A stretch of 64,000 bases of DNA from Rhizobacter sp. (GCA_025355745.1 JANXZA010000177.1:1-64000); one strand, 5' to 3'; shown: positions 1 to 9,118, numbered from the stretch's first letter. Notes: generated from the letters alone by a model not told the origin. Numbers and translations are program-made.

Positions 1-27
1 CCGCTTGACCTTGCCAATCATGGCCAT
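1..27 (-). CDS. 5' end of a putative IS21-type transposase (IstA-like), partial
   Basis: Nine codons are visible before the window ends (MAMIGKVKR). The ATG at 27-25 is preceded by AAGGAG at 41-36 with an eight-base spacer, a strong ribosome binding site that supports a true start. Starts of the type MxMIGKVxR are, from memory, usual for IS21-family transposases, in which an N-terminal helix-turn-helix precedes a DDE catalytic domain. No catalytic residue is visible here. A different DNA-binding protein cannot be excluded from nine residues. Confidence 0.45.
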
Positions 28-141
28 GGTGATCACTCCTTCTCCCCTGCTCAAGAAAGAGGCAGGGTAGGTTGAACACCCGGGTCAAATTTGAATCGGC
101 ACTATCGATGTAAGTGGGTCAGTTTTCGGTCGGCGTCAACA
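1..141 (-). mobile_element. Terminal part of an IS21-family insertion sequence (runs off the left edge)
   Basis: Read on the minus strand from position 141, the sequence begins TGTTGACGCCGACC and continues into AAAACTGACCCAC and then AAATTTGACCCGGG. Repeated TGACCC-type blocks ahead of the transposase start are typical of IS21-family ends. A well-placed Shine-Dalgarno and a short reading frame follow. The transposase body, the istB-like helper and the other end are outside the window, so neither the element's length nor its target duplication can be seen. The family call rests on this end pattern and nine codons only. Confidence 0.55.
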
Positions 142-199
142 CTCTCGAACCAACGCAGGTGAGCGAAAGTCGTACGGGGAGCATTTACATTCGAGCGGA

Positions 200-757
200 G
201 TGGCGCCAGTCACGCGCGGACTTGAGCCCTATATTCCTCGTCCTGTGGGTGGCCCTCCCGATGCCTCGGCTGCCGCTGCCACCGGAGGCACGGCGACAAC
301 CAAGGCGAAGCCCCAGCGCAACGTCAGAAATCGCGACAACGATCGGTTTGTTGTTCCCTCCGGCTTCGTTGCGAAGGTAGATGACGCCGTTTTTCAACGT
401 CTTTTCTTGGAGCTTCGGACGGTCGACGCCGAGCGGTATTCGTTCGCTGCTACCTACCTGTTGCGCGCGGTGTTTGAACAGGCGACGACACTGTTCCTTT
501 CCCGTCAGGGCATTGCCCCACCGAAAGAGATGCATCTTAAGTTGGCAAAGGCCTGCGAGAAGCTTACGACCCAGGGCTACGGCGGCAAAGGTCTGCCCGC
601 TTTGCGCAAGATGTCGAGCGATGTGGACTCCAAATACTCCCCAGACACAATCGGTCTCTTCATTCACGGCGGTGCCGTGCCGACTCGCATCAATGCCATC
701 CGGGCATGGGATACGTTCGAGCCGATCTTGTCGGAAATGGTGCGGCAACTGAGCTGA
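200..757 (+). CDS. Hypothetical protein, probably a 3' remnant cut by the adjacent IS
   Basis: A GTG-started frame of 185 residues. The same frame stays open upstream to about 143, where the inferred IS21 end begins, so the original gene probably started further left and was interrupted. The first 45 residues are low complexity (Pro, Ala, Gly, Thr). The rest, from about residue 50, is helical with a segment LLRAVFEQATTLFLS. It might be the C-terminal domain of a larger cargo protein, but I do not recognise the family. The GTG has no clear Shine-Dalgarno, which also favours a truncated gene over an independent short one. Confidence 0.5.
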   Translation: MAPVTRGLEPYIPRPVGGPPDASAAAATGGTATTKAKPQRNVRNRDNDRFVVPSGFVAKVDDAVFQRLFLELRTVDAERYSFAATYLLRAVFEQATTLFLSRQGIAPPKEMHLKLAKACEKLTTQGYGGKGLPALRKMSSDVDSKYSPDTIGLFIHGGAVPTRINAIRAWDTFEPILSEMVRQLS

Positions 758-802
758 AGAAATCGCTGGCCAAGATCGGTGATTCTGGCTAGCATTTCCT
801 GA

Positions 803-1711
803 ATGCCAGTCACCGACACCCCCCTTCGATATCCCGGCGGCAAGAGCCAGCTCACCCCGGTCGTGGTCGACATCCTGACCAGAAACGGCATGCTCTACGG
901 CGAGTACGCGGAACCGTTCGCCGGCGGCGCGGGCATCGCAATGACCTTGCTGCTCAACAACTATGTCAGCGGCATTTACCTCAACGACATCGATCCGGCC
1001 ATCTACGCGTTCTGGCACAGCGTCTTGCATCAGCCCGATGCTCTGTCTGCCCGTATTCAGCAAGTCGAGGTGACCATCGAAGAGTGGCATCGGCAGCGCA
1101 AGGTCTTTCTTGACCCGGACTGCACGGACATTTTGGACAAGGGGTTCGCGACGCTGTTCTTGAACAGAACGAATCGATCCGGAATTCTTCGTGGTGGAGT
1201 GATTGGCGGTCTTCAACAGACCGGGAACTACAAGATTGGCTGCCGCTTCAACAAGGCCGACTTGACTCGAAAGGTTCGCCGCATCGCTGACTATCAGGAT
1301 CAAATTACGCTGACCTGCATGGATGCCGCGAAGTTTGTGAAGAAGGTATTTCCCAAGTCGAGCAGCAATACACTCGTGAACCTGGATCCGCCATATTTTG
1401 GAAAGGGCCCGGAACTGTACACAAATTTCTACAAAGCCGCCGACCATGCGAAGCTGGCCGACGCTGTCTCCTTGCTGAAGCGGAGATGGATCGTCACGTA
1501 CGACGACACGCCCGAAATCAGGCAACTATATGACGCGCATCCCACGTACAGCAGCAGCCTCAACTATTCCGCTCAAATCAAGCGCGTCGGAGTTGAGTTG
1601 CTCGTGGCTGATCGTCGGCTGAAATTGCCCCCATCATTTGCGAGCATGGAGATCACAAGGACGAGTCGCGTGATGGTGCGGCAACCCGCTGCGATGAGGA
1701 TCGCGGCGTAA
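803..1711 (+). CDS. D12-class DNA adenine-N6 methyltransferase (Dam-like), orphan
   Basis: This protein of 302 aa has the layout of the MethyltransfD12 family, which transfers a methyl group from S-adenosylmethionine to the N6 of adenine in DNA. The N-terminal RYPGGK block (about residue 8) and EPFAGGAGI (about residue 36) are the SAM-binding motifs, and the catalytic DPPY is in NLDPPYF near residue 195. Length is normal for the family (about 260-300). No restriction endonuclease frame lies beside it, so within this window it is a solitary methylase. It is transcribed toward the helicase operon and looks like cargo of the integrative element. It could protect element DNA or act in regulation; the target site cannot be read from sequence. 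Confidence 0.85.
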   Translation: MPVTDTPLRYPGGKSQLTPVVVDILTRNGMLYGEYAEPFAGGAGIAMTLLLNNYVSGIYLNDIDPAIYAFWHSVLHQPDALSARIQQVEVTIEEWHRQRKVFLDPDCTDILDKGFATLFLNRTNRSGILRGGVIGGLQQTGNYKIGCRFNKADLTRKVRRIADYQDQITLTCMDAAKFVKKVFPKSSSNTLVNLDPPYFGKGPELYTNFYKAADHAKLADAVSLLKRRWIVTYDDTPEIRQLYDAHPTYSSSLNYSAQIKRVGVELLVADRRLKLPPSFASMEITRTSRVMVRQPAAMRIAA

Positions 1712-1764
1712 GACACCCCCCGCACTCCTGTTCAGCGTGTCGCGCATCGCGTTGGCAGGCGCAT

Positions 1765-3948
1765 TCAAAGGCGGAACCCGGTCACGCGCTGAGTGCGGCG
1801 CAGCACTGTCGGACCGAGTTGCGCGTCGTCACCAACCAGCACGACCAATTCCCTTGCCCTGGTGATAGCCGTGTAGAGCCATTCCCTGGTCGCCAGGGCG
1901 CAGTTTTCGAGCACCACGACGACATTCTTCGCTGACGACCCCTGCGACCTGTGGCAGGTTGTCGCGTAGGCGAGTTCAACGTCGAGGCGGGCGTTGTCCT
2001 CCAGCGATCGTGCTTCGCTTTCGCCCTCCCACCGCACAAATACGGCGTCGTCGTTGTCGATAGCTTCCACCTTGCCTATCAAACCATTGAACATCGCTTC
2101 GCGATATCGATTCTTCGTGGCCACGACAGGGTCACCAACGGCAACTGTTGCCATGGGTCCGAGGCGCACGGTCTTGGCATCGCGTCCGCGCCTGAAGGCA
2201 GATTCCTCGTCGTTGATTGCGGCCACCGTGTCGCGAAGCGCGGCGACGACCATCACATCGCCGAGTGCCATGAGGCGCCGGTGCACGCTCTGCAAGTCCT
2301 TCGCTGGCACAGCGTAGACGCCCTTTGCTTGACCGTCCCACCGCTGAAGGCTTGGCACACGACCGGACCGCACTGTTGAAGCAGCGTGAGGGATCATGCT
2401 GTCCTCTGCTTGTCGGCGCACCTGCGTGAGAAGCGCCACACGCGTACCGTTCTCGACGAGATCATGGAACACCCGGCCGATGCCCACGGGGGGAAGCTGA
2501 CCATGGTCGCCGACCAGCAAGAGCCGTGCGCCGTAGGGCAGTCGCCCAAGAAGGGTGTGCAAGCCCGGCGTGTCGAGCATGCTCGCCTCATCGACGATCA
2601 GCAGCGTCTTGCCATCGACATAGACATCGGAGTCGAGCGGAGCACCACCGGATTCTTCGGCGCGTTGTTGACGCTCCAGCAGGCGCACTAGCCTCGCGAT
2701 CGTGTAGGCGATCCGCGGCCTTGAAGCCGACGACGCGCCACGCGAGAGTTGAAGGGCGGCTTTGCCAGCCAGAGCGCACATCACGACATTGCCGCCGAGG
2801 AATTCCCAAGCTGTCGAGAGCACCTTCATCACCGTAGTCTTACCGACGCCGGCGCCGCCTTGGAGCACAGCGAGCGGGAGCGCCAGCAATCGCACCACAG
2901 CGTCGTGCTGCTCTGCGGCGAGTTGCATCCCCGCCGCAGTCTCCGCATCGAAGACCGTACGCCGCAGTTCCGTCCCCGTGGGAATGGTCAGCGCTGCCGG
3001 CGCAGCTTCGAGCGCCAGAAGTTGCCGGCGCACGGAATCTTCAAGCCAGGCTGCACCGGGCGCTCGCAGCAAGCCGTCTATTCGGGCGATGGCGTGCCTT
3101 TCTTCGGCCAGTTGAAGCGCGAGTGCCGGATCGACTTTGCGAGCGCGTAGAAGCGTCGCCAAGCGCTCTGGTGTTGCGGCGGTGTCGCCATCGGCGAGGA
3201 CTTCGCGCCAGCAGCTGTCCAGCGCGCCGAGAAGTCGATCCGGATGGTGGTCCACGCCGTCCTTCTCTCCCGTCGCCTTCAGCAGCCTCATGCCCACGTA
3301 ATCAGCCTTCTTCCAACTCGTCAGGCTGGCAAGCAGGTAGGGGTTGCGCTGCAGGCGTTGCTTGGCGTCCAAGCCACCCACGAGATTCCACAGCCGCCGC
3401 GAGACCTGTACGTCGACCACGTGTAACGACTCAAGGTAGGCCAAGAATTCAACTTCCGCCGCAGCGGTGGCGTCGGCACCGGACTTCGCGGCGACGGCCG
3501 CGTAGAGCTGCTGAGCGATGCGAAGAGCAAGCCGAGGCTTGCCGGGTTCAAGTACTGCGGCAACCTCGTCGACGCGGGAAAAGTCGTTGAGGGTTTCAGG
3601 CAGGCTGGGCCCGAACGCGCTCACAAGCCTCGCGGATCGGGTCGGGCCAACGTTGGACAGTTTCTCCAGCCACGGGCCCAGCAAAGCGCCGGTACTGATG
3701 ACCCGCCGCATGCGCTTGGACTCGACTTGTGTCACGGCCTTGCCGTATCGATCCGTGAAGCTGCCCTTGAGTCCCAGTACCTCGAACGCTTCGCCGGGAA
3801 GTGGCTGAGTTTCCCTGCCGGAAAATTTGACGCGCAGGAGTCGTCCATCGTCGCCCTTGGCGGAAAAGATGCAGCCGTTCTCCAGTTGCGAGAGCACTCG
3901 CTCGACGACCACGGTGCCGCTGAAGTTGTCGAGTGCGGCGACCGTCAT
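1765..3948 (-). CDS. RecD2-like superfamily 1B DNA helicase
   Basis: This protein of 727 aa belongs to the RecD2/TraA branch of SF1B 5'-3' helicases. An N-terminal OB-like region is followed by a helix-hairpin-helix-like LEKLSNVGPTRSARL (about residue 95). Walker A GGAGVGKTT lies near 365, Walker B VDEAS near 452, motif III GDHGQLPPVG near 482, and the C-terminal YTAITRARE motif VI near 697. All ATPase and translocation motifs look intact and the length fits RecD2. The ATG overlaps the upstream stop as ATGA, so it is translationally coupled to the recombinase operon. That position suggests it unwinds DNA during excision, transfer or replication of the element, which is an inference from context. 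It is the last gene of the operon. Confidence 0.88.
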   Translation of the reverse strand: MTVAALDNFSGTVVVERVLSQLENGCIFSAKGDDGRLLRVKFSGRETQPLPGEAFEVLGLKGSFTDRYGKAVTQVESKRMRRVISTGALLGPWLEKLSNVGPTRSARLVSAFGPSLPETLNDFSRVDEVAAVLEPGKPRLALRIAQQLYAAVAAKSGADATAAAEVEFLAYLESLHVVDVQVSRRLWNLVGGLDAKQRLQRNPYLLASLTSWKKADYVGMRLLKATGEKDGVDHHPDRLLGALDSCWREVLADGDTAATPERLATLLRARKVDPALALQLAEERHAIARIDGLLRAPGAAWLEDSVRRQLLALEAAPAALTIPTGTELRRTVFDAETAAGMQLAAEQHDAVVRLLALPLAVLQGGAGVGKTTVMKVLSTAWEFLGGNVVMCALAGKAALQLSRGASSASRPRIAYTIARLVRLLERQQRAEESGGAPLDSDVYVDGKTLLIVDEASMLDTPGLHTLLGRLPYGARLLLVGDHGQLPPVGIGRVFHDLVENGTRVALLTQVRRQAEDSMIPHAASTVRSGRVPSLQRWDGQAKGVYAVPAKDLQSVHRRLMALGDVMVVAALRDTVAAINDEESAFRRGRDAKTVRLGPMATVAVGDPVVATKNRYREAMFNGLIGKVEAIDNDDAVFVRWEGESEARSLEDNARLDVELAYATTCHRSQGSSAKNVVVVLENCALATREWLYTAITRARELVVLVGDDAQLGPTVLRRTQRVTGFRL

Positions 3949-4439
3949 GGAGACACCCGGACAAAGACGCCAGCGTGGATCAGCTCAAGCTGGCTGCGCA
4001 GACGCATGTTCTCGGACTTGAGCGTTTCTATCTCTGCGACTGCAGCGGCAAACTCTTCCAACAGGCGCTTCTCGGCCGCCTTGGCTTCGACAGCAGCCTG
4101 CGCGTCCGCACGAGCAGATTTGGCCTGCTGTGCAAGGCGAGTTCGGACTGCCTTGTCGACCATGTCGAGATTTCGAGCGCCGATGGGGAGCAGGCCTTGT
4201 CCCTCGGCCATCAGATTGATCAGCGATGAAAGCTCGTCACGCTCGAAGAGATACTTCTCCTGCGTTTGGCGCAACTCGATCGCCAGTGCAATGGCGCGCA
4301 CGTTCACCTTGCCGTCAGTTGTGGCCGGCAGCGTCGCGGTACGGTCATCCTCTGGTTGTTGTCTGTACTGGGCTTCGAGGTCTTCAAGGTACTGCTCCAA
4401 CTTGGCGCGTACTGACGGAATGATGCTGGGTCTTGGCAT
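3945..4439 (-). CDS. Small coiled-coil protein of the recombinase operon, unknown function
   Basis: A protein of 164 aa, starting at MPRPSIIPSVRAKL. The ORF track extends 30 codons further upstream, but that extension overlaps the previous gene, so the ATG at 4439, ten bases after the upstream stop, is preferred. The N-terminal half contains LEQYLEDLEAQYRQQ. The C-terminal 80 residues are Ala, Glu, Lys and Arg rich with heptad spacing and end in ETLKSENMRLRSQLELI, a probable coiled coil. I recognise no family. The stop overlaps the helicase start by ATGA, so the two are made together; a bridging role between recombinases and helicase is speculation. Confidence 0.65.
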   Translation of the reverse strand: MPRPSIIPSVRAKLEQYLEDLEAQYRQQPEDDRTATLPATTDGKVNVRAIALAIELRQTQEKYLFERDELSSLINLMAEGQGLLPIGARNLDMVDKAVRTRLAQQAKSARADAQAAVEAKAAEKRLLEEFAAAVAEIETLKSENMRLRSQLELIHAGVFVRVSP

Positions 4440-4449
4440 GCTGTGCGGC

Positions 4450-4977
4450 TCATTTGTCTCGGTTTGGAAACGCAACGACCTTGGCAGCGCCGGTGCTTTC
4501 AAGGACCTTCCGCAATGCCGCGTTCTCATCCTCTAGCTTCTGTACCGAGCGCTGCAATTTCTGCACTGTGGCCCTCATGTCGAGGTATTCGAGTTCTGCT
4601 GCTCGGTAGCTCTGCGCGATCGCAGCGTGGGCTCGCTTCCAGTCGTCAGCTCGGTCAGTGACGGCCCTGCGCACAGATTTCCTGCCTGTGATGGCGGCAC
4701 TCCTGATGCGGGTGAGCCATGCCTCAACCATCTTGTGCGTCGTGTCGCGGTGCGCAGGGGTGGAAAGCGTAACGTTGCTAATCCCTGCTCGGCGACAAAG
4801 CTCCGCCTGGCTCAGCTTGCCACCATTGAGGGGGTAGATGCCTTCATGCGCATCGATCTCGGTCTCGATGGTTTTCATCGATGCGCGCAGCTTGGTGACA
4901 ACCGCTTGGGTTCGCTTCTTTGCAAACGCGATCAGCCCTGACGGTGCGGAGAGATCGGTGGTGCCGGTTGCTTTCAT
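4450..4977 (-). CDS. Small accessory protein of a recombinase trio (GmtX/TnpC-like)
   Basis: A protein of 175 aa, starting at MKATGTTDLSAPSG. The longer 285-residue frame in the ORF track is a read-through of another frame, and the true ATG (4977-4975) overlaps the stop of the large recombinase as ATGA. An N-terminal basic stretch (FAKKRTQAVVTKLRASM) is followed by a helix-turn-helix-like segment (LSQAELCRRAGISNVTL) at about 60-76 and a C-terminal coiled coil (LQRSVQKLEDENAALRKVL). A small protein with an HTH and coiled coil downstream of two recombinases resembles TnpC of Tn554-type elements and GmtX of gamma-mobile-trio islands. The resemblance is in architecture and remembered motifs, not an alignment. 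Confidence 0.6.
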   Translation of the reverse strand: MKATGTTDLSAPSGLIAFAKKRTQAVVTKLRASMKTIETEIDAHEGIYPLNGGKLSQAELCRRAGISNVTLSTPAHRDTTHKMVEAWLTRIRSAAITGRKSVRRAVTDRADDWKRAHAAIAQSYRAAELEYLDMRATVQKLQRSVQKLEDENAALRKVLESTGAAKVVAFPNRDK

Positions 4978-7088
4978 ACTGCCAACTCCTCTTTGCGCAC
5001 CACCTGCATGATGGTCGAGTTGGTGGCCCACTTCCGATGAATGTCTTCGAAGCGCCTCAGGTGAGCCAGGATTTGCCCAGCCCAGAACTCTTGGCCCATT
5101 TCGTTGTCGTCGGCTACTTCCAACTCGTACAGCCGGACTGCCTCGGCAATGGACCGGTCGATGTCGTCTCGCAGATAGGCCTCCTCCAGCCGGTGATCGC
5201 AACCCCATCGACAACGGGATGGCTCCGGGCGCCCCACCTTCTTTGTGCATGGCCCTGAACTGCCCGGCAGCTTGGTGCATATGACGCCGGGGCGTACGAG
5301 CGCCCAACTCTGGCCGCTGAGGGTAAGAATCTCTGCCAGTTGGCGGATGTCGTCGGCGCCAAGGTCTCTGCCCAGCCGAACGCGCTCTTGAACAAGCATG
5401 CCGGCGATCTTCTTCGCCGCAGGCCCACCATAGTTGTCAATGTCCTCGATAGCGTCAGTCGCGCGCATGACGGCCACTTCCTCGACGACCTGCTTGATCT
5501 CTGCCTGAACGTCGGGGTCAGAAAGGATGTAGTGCAGCGTCATCTCGATGCTCTTGTGGCCGAAGAGGTCCATGAGGATCTTGGGCGCACCTGAGAGCGC
5601 CAGCGCGGCAAGCCTCGCTACGGTCTTTCGGAACCGATGCGTCGTGAGATTCGTGCCGCCGGGTTTGTCTGTCAGTCCCAGGGCGATGGCCATGAGACGC
5701 AGGCGCTCGTTGATGTCGGAAGAGAACTCCTTCCGACTCCCAACCCGAGGCCACATCGTGCGGCGCTCGCTGTTGATGTCCGAGGCGTCTGGCTCAGGAT
5801 CGCCTCCCAAGTACCCAAGTCTATGGATGAGGCCGCAGAGAATGTCTTGCTGTTTGAGCGCGTCGAGTGCGACATCGGGTAGCGGCCAATCTCGCTGTGC
5901 ACCTCCGATTTGATCGACCAGTTTGTAGGTCAGCCCGTTCGCGAACGGGGTGCCGTCCGAGGAGTGCACGATCGAGCCCGGTCTGAACGAAAGCATTTCA
6001 CCAATGCGCGATCCGACGCTCAACAACGCGATCCAAAGATGCGACATCTGCAGCAATTGGAGTAGGCCTACGACTTGGGCTGCAGTTGTTGGGGGCCATT
6101 GCTGCGCTTCCTGTCTCTCCAATGTTGTCCCGGCCCAGACGTTGGCGACAAGTTGAAACGGCGGGGCGTCAAACTGATTGCCACTCCTGTCGACCCATCT
6201 GTGTTCTGCGAGGATGTGCTTGAACTTTAGGCGCCGCCGACCCGCGACGGCGTCAGACAGAACGTCTGAGCCTTCGATTGGATGCTGAGCGACCACATCG
6301 GCGAACTGAGCGGCGACGGCGAGCAAAGTTGGGCCAAGATCGCGAGCGACCCATAGAACCCTCCATCCGCCCTCCGCGATGTAATCGTCAGGCAAAGGCT
6401 GGCGCTTGGATCGCCTCGACTCGGACTTGGGGCGCCGGTCTTCGCCACGGACATCTGGGGTGTAGTGCTGGGACCACTTTCTTGCGGCGAGCTGAGGGCA
6501 ATCTGCCCAGAGGCCTCGGTCGCATAGCGCGATGATTCGGTCGAGTTCGCAACGGAGATCGACCTGTATGTTCTCGCTCTTGATTTCGGAAAGGTCCTCC
6601 GCCGTGTAGAAGCTCATGAAACTACCGGCCGCAGCGTCGTCCGGGCCCATGTGTTGCACGGCGCCTTTGATGAGTCGTGGCACCGTTTGATGCAAGATGC
6701 GGCAGAGCGTGGTCAGCGCGAGATGGCGGCCGTTTGAACGGCCCGAACCTGTGGGCGCGAGTGCGAGAAGAACGGCGTAGCGGACAAGGTACAGGAGCGC
6801 AGGCTCGATGTACTCCTCGGGCACGCCCTGAGACTTGAGTCTGTTCCTGAAATCAATCCTCGCCATATGCCTTGACAGCGGCGGCAACCAGTCCGTTGAT
6901 GTCTCCCATATTCCAAACGTCGCGCCAAAGCCGAGCTTTGATTGAACAGACACGAGGTCTTTCGGCGCCAGAGACTGAATGTTCGCTGAACGCATGTCGA
7001 GAAGCACTTCGTCGCGGAGTTCCACGACATTGCTTGCGGGTGCGCGGTCTTTCTGACTACCCCTAAGGGGTTTGGCGGCAGTGCTCAC
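4974..7088 (-). CDS. Large tyrosine recombinase/integrase, third of the trio
   Basis: This protein of 704 aa has a complete tyrosine-recombinase active site. Arg I is in VGSRIGEML (about 359), the HxxR box is THRFRKT (about 484), then FGHKSIE (about 509) and the nucleophile Tyr in MTLHYILS (about 519). The domain is embedded between a long N-terminal region and about 180 further residues that include a Cys-rich patch, CRWGCDH, near 630. At 704 aa it is far longer than phage integrases (about 350-400) but in the range of GmtZ or TnpB-type proteins. Its start overlaps the stop of the 677-aa gene as ATGA. It probably acts with the two upstream recombinases to integrate the element. Confidence 0.82.
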   Translation of the reverse strand: MSTAAKPLRGSQKDRAPASNVVELRDEVLLDMRSANIQSLAPKDLVSVQSKLGFGATFGIWETSTDWLPPLSRHMARIDFRNRLKSQGVPEEYIEPALLYLVRYAVLLALAPTGSGRSNGRHLALTTLCRILHQTVPRLIKGAVQHMGPDDAAAGSFMSFYTAEDLSEIKSENIQVDLRCELDRIIALCDRGLWADCPQLAARKWSQHYTPDVRGEDRRPKSESRRSKRQPLPDDYIAEGGWRVLWVARDLGPTLLAVAAQFADVVAQHPIEGSDVLSDAVAGRRRLKFKHILAEHRWVDRSGNQFDAPPFQLVANVWAGTTLERQEAQQWPPTTAAQVVGLLQLLQMSHLWIALLSVGSRIGEMLSFRPGSIVHSSDGTPFANGLTYKLVDQIGGAQRDWPLPDVALDALKQQDILCGLIHRLGYLGGDPEPDASDINSERRTMWPRVGSRKEFSSDINERLRLMAIALGLTDKPGGTNLTTHRFRKTVARLAALALSGAPKILMDLFGHKSIEMTLHYILSDPDVQAEIKQVVEEVAVMRATDAIEDIDNYGGPAAKKIAGMLVQERVRLGRDLGADDIRQLAEILTLSGQSWALVRPGVICTKLPGSSGPCTKKVGRPEPSRCRWGCDHRLEEAYLRDDIDRSIAEAVRLYELEVADDNEMGQEFWAGQILAHLRRFEDIHRKWATNSTIMQVVRKEELAV

Positions 7089-9118
7089 GTGTAGGTTCCT
7101 TCAAAGACAATGGGGACATGCTTGCCAGACTTGATCTGATCCCGCCAATAGCTCAGTCGCTCGCGAACTACCTGCGCATCGAAACGCGTGAGGATGGTCT
7201 CGGTGTTTTCAAGTTCTTGGGGGAAGCTCGACTCGTTCAACACGGGCACGGGGATCTTGTCTCTGGTGTCTTCCAGTTCGGCTTGCCGTCGAGTGAGGTG
7301 CTCATAGCTGTCGTCAAAGACGATGGCGTGCGTGGGGCACAGGGTGCAGCGTTGAACACGGCACCCAGACCCATCATCGTGTTCCGGAGCAAGTGAAGAG
7401 GGTGGATGAGTGAAGTCCTTGCAACCTACGCCAACGCGGGTGCGGTTCTTCTTGTAGACCGCCAAGCGCTTACGCTCGTCATCTGAGACGCCGCCATGCT
7501 CCAACTTCGCACGGAGCACGGCGGGTTCCACCTTACGGTGAATCTCAATCTCATGCCAAACAGCGGTAGACAGTTCTCTGACCTTCCTGGCCGAATGGGC
7601 ACGCCATGCCTTGTGTCTCAGGTAAGTTTGCGTCGTGCCGGCGTTTTTGTGATTCGCGGCAACTTGCGCCGTCAGCACTGAGTAGTTGCTGAACTCGTAT
7701 GCAAATGCGATGTACGCGTCCCGGAAATCACCTGGCGAGATCGACTCTCGCACCTGTCTATCGGCCGGTTGCTTTCGGTTGATCTCGTGAATGAGCTGGC
7801 GCAAATACTGGCCGCCGCTTGTGGTGTTGAAATTGCCCACCGATAGCCGACGTATGCCTCTGTGCACGTCGAAGTAGAGCCACGGCGACTTCAAGCACTG
7901 TTCCAACTCAATACGCCGAAGTGTCAGCGTTTCGTTTCCGGCATCCGCCTGTAGGTCGGTCAATACCTGCAGATGCTCCTCGTTCAATTTCTTCCTCAGC
8001 GGCGCCGTTCGTTGCACCAGGCGGGTCAGGATTGTTCCCGGTGAATCAGTTCGCTTCTTCCGACCCATGCAGAAATGCTCTGATTGGCCCCGGCTCTTGA
8101 AGCCATACACCAAGTGGTAGTCAGGGTTGGTCGGGTGCGGCTCGACAAAGCGGCCGGTAACGTTCACGTCCAACAGCGTCTGGATGTTCCAACCCGAGTA
8201 CAGGAGGCACAGATTGAAGGCATTCCGTACGTCATCGCCATTGGGATAGAGGCCCAATTGGGGCACCCCAATTGGAGTCATCCAGACCATTTTCGATTGG
8301 AGACCAAGTGCATTGGCAACGTCGCGCAATGATGGCACCGGGTCGCCGGTTTCTGCGACCACCGCACGATAGACGGCGTGAACGCGGTCCTTCCACTGAT
8401 CGGCCGCGACCATCTTCCACGACCACATGTCGGGCTCTTGTTCGTCGGCGGACTCCCAGCGTTGGAGTGTCGCAAACCAGCCGTGCTTCAGCCGGTGGCG
8501 TATGACTTCTATCTCCCAGTGAGCAGGAACCTCGGACGACTTCTGAACGTAATCCGGTGAAGGCCAGTAGAGGCCCGGGAGCTTCTTCTGTTTAAGTCGG
8601 ATGTTGACCAAACGCAGGAAGTTGCCATGGTGGGTGGTGCTGACCTTGTTTCGTTTTGATATAGCGTAGTGCAGTTCGTGAAGGTCCTCAACTGCCTTCA
8701 CGCGGCTGGAGCCCACGGTCTGCGAGGTTTGATCGCCGCGCTCGGCTTCGTCGAGGACGCGCCACCACGTTCGGAGTGTTTGCAGATGATTGTTGCGATG
8801 GGACTGTGACTGCAATAGCCTCCACTCTTCCTTGATGGCAGGAAGCAAGTCCATGATCAGTTCGGGCCGTCCGGTGAAATCACCTGTCCACTGACTCTTG
8901 GCGTTGCCCTTCAAGTCTTCTTCCTGGACGCCCGTCGCGAACCGTCGAAGGTCGATCGGGATCGGCTTGGACGAATGCTCGGTCCAGAAGAGAAGTGGGT
9001 CGGAATCGCTTTGTCCAGGATTGGATGTCGCAACAGATGCCGGCATCTGTTGTGTTGAAACGAGCGTCAGAGCAGGGCCGTGCCGACCCTTGTTAACTTT
9101 GCGTCCTGGTTCAGCCAT
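7085..9118 (-). CDS. Recombinase-like protein with degenerate active site, second of the trio
   Basis: This 677-aa protein sits between two evident tyrosine recombinases. Its C-terminal half keeps parts of the fold: SPGDFRDAYIAFAYE (about 463-477) aligns with the HxxR box but keeps only the Arg, and AANHKNAGTTQTYLR keeps the late His and Tyr. At the box I position I find LLYSGWNIQTLL, with no arginine. A Cys cluster (CRVQRCTLC) lies near residue 595. This reading suggests a recombinase paralogue that lost catalytic residues and may act as a structural or specificity partner. It overlaps the upstream gene by eight bases and the downstream gene by ATGA. The alignment was by eye, so the missing Arg needs a profile alignment. 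Confidence 0.65.
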   Translation of the reverse strand: MAEPGRKVNKGRHGPALTLVSTQQMPASVATSNPGQSDSDPLLFWTEHSSKPIPIDLRRFATGVQEEDLKGNAKSQWTGDFTGRPELIMDLLPAIKEEWRLLQSQSHRNNHLQTLRTWWRVLDEAERGDQTSQTVGSSRVKAVEDLHELHYAISKRNKVSTTHHGNFLRLVNIRLKQKKLPGLYWPSPDYVQKSSEVPAHWEIEVIRHRLKHGWFATLQRWESADEQEPDMWSWKMVAADQWKDRVHAVYRAVVAETGDPVPSLRDVANALGLQSKMVWMTPIGVPQLGLYPNGDDVRNAFNLCLLYSGWNIQTLLDVNVTGRFVEPHPTNPDYHLVYGFKSRGQSEHFCMGRKKRTDSPGTILTRLVQRTAPLRKKLNEEHLQVLTDLQADAGNETLTLRRIELEQCLKSPWLYFDVHRGIRRLSVGNFNTTSGGQYLRQLIHEINRKQPADRQVRESISPGDFRDAYIAFAYEFSNYSVLTAQVAANHKNAGTTQTYLRHKAWRAHSARKVRELSTAVWHEIEIHRKVEPAVLRAKLEHGGVSDDERKRLAVYKKNRTRVGVGCKDFTHPPSSLAPEHDDGSGCRVQRCTLCPTHAIVFDDSYEHLTRRQAELEDTRDKIPVPVLNESSFPQELENTETILTRFDAQVVRERLSYWRDQIKSGKHVPIVFEGTYT

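Noticed and set aside
185-1525. A 446-aa minus-strand ORF
   Set aside because: It lies antisense to the adenine methylase, which has clear motifs.
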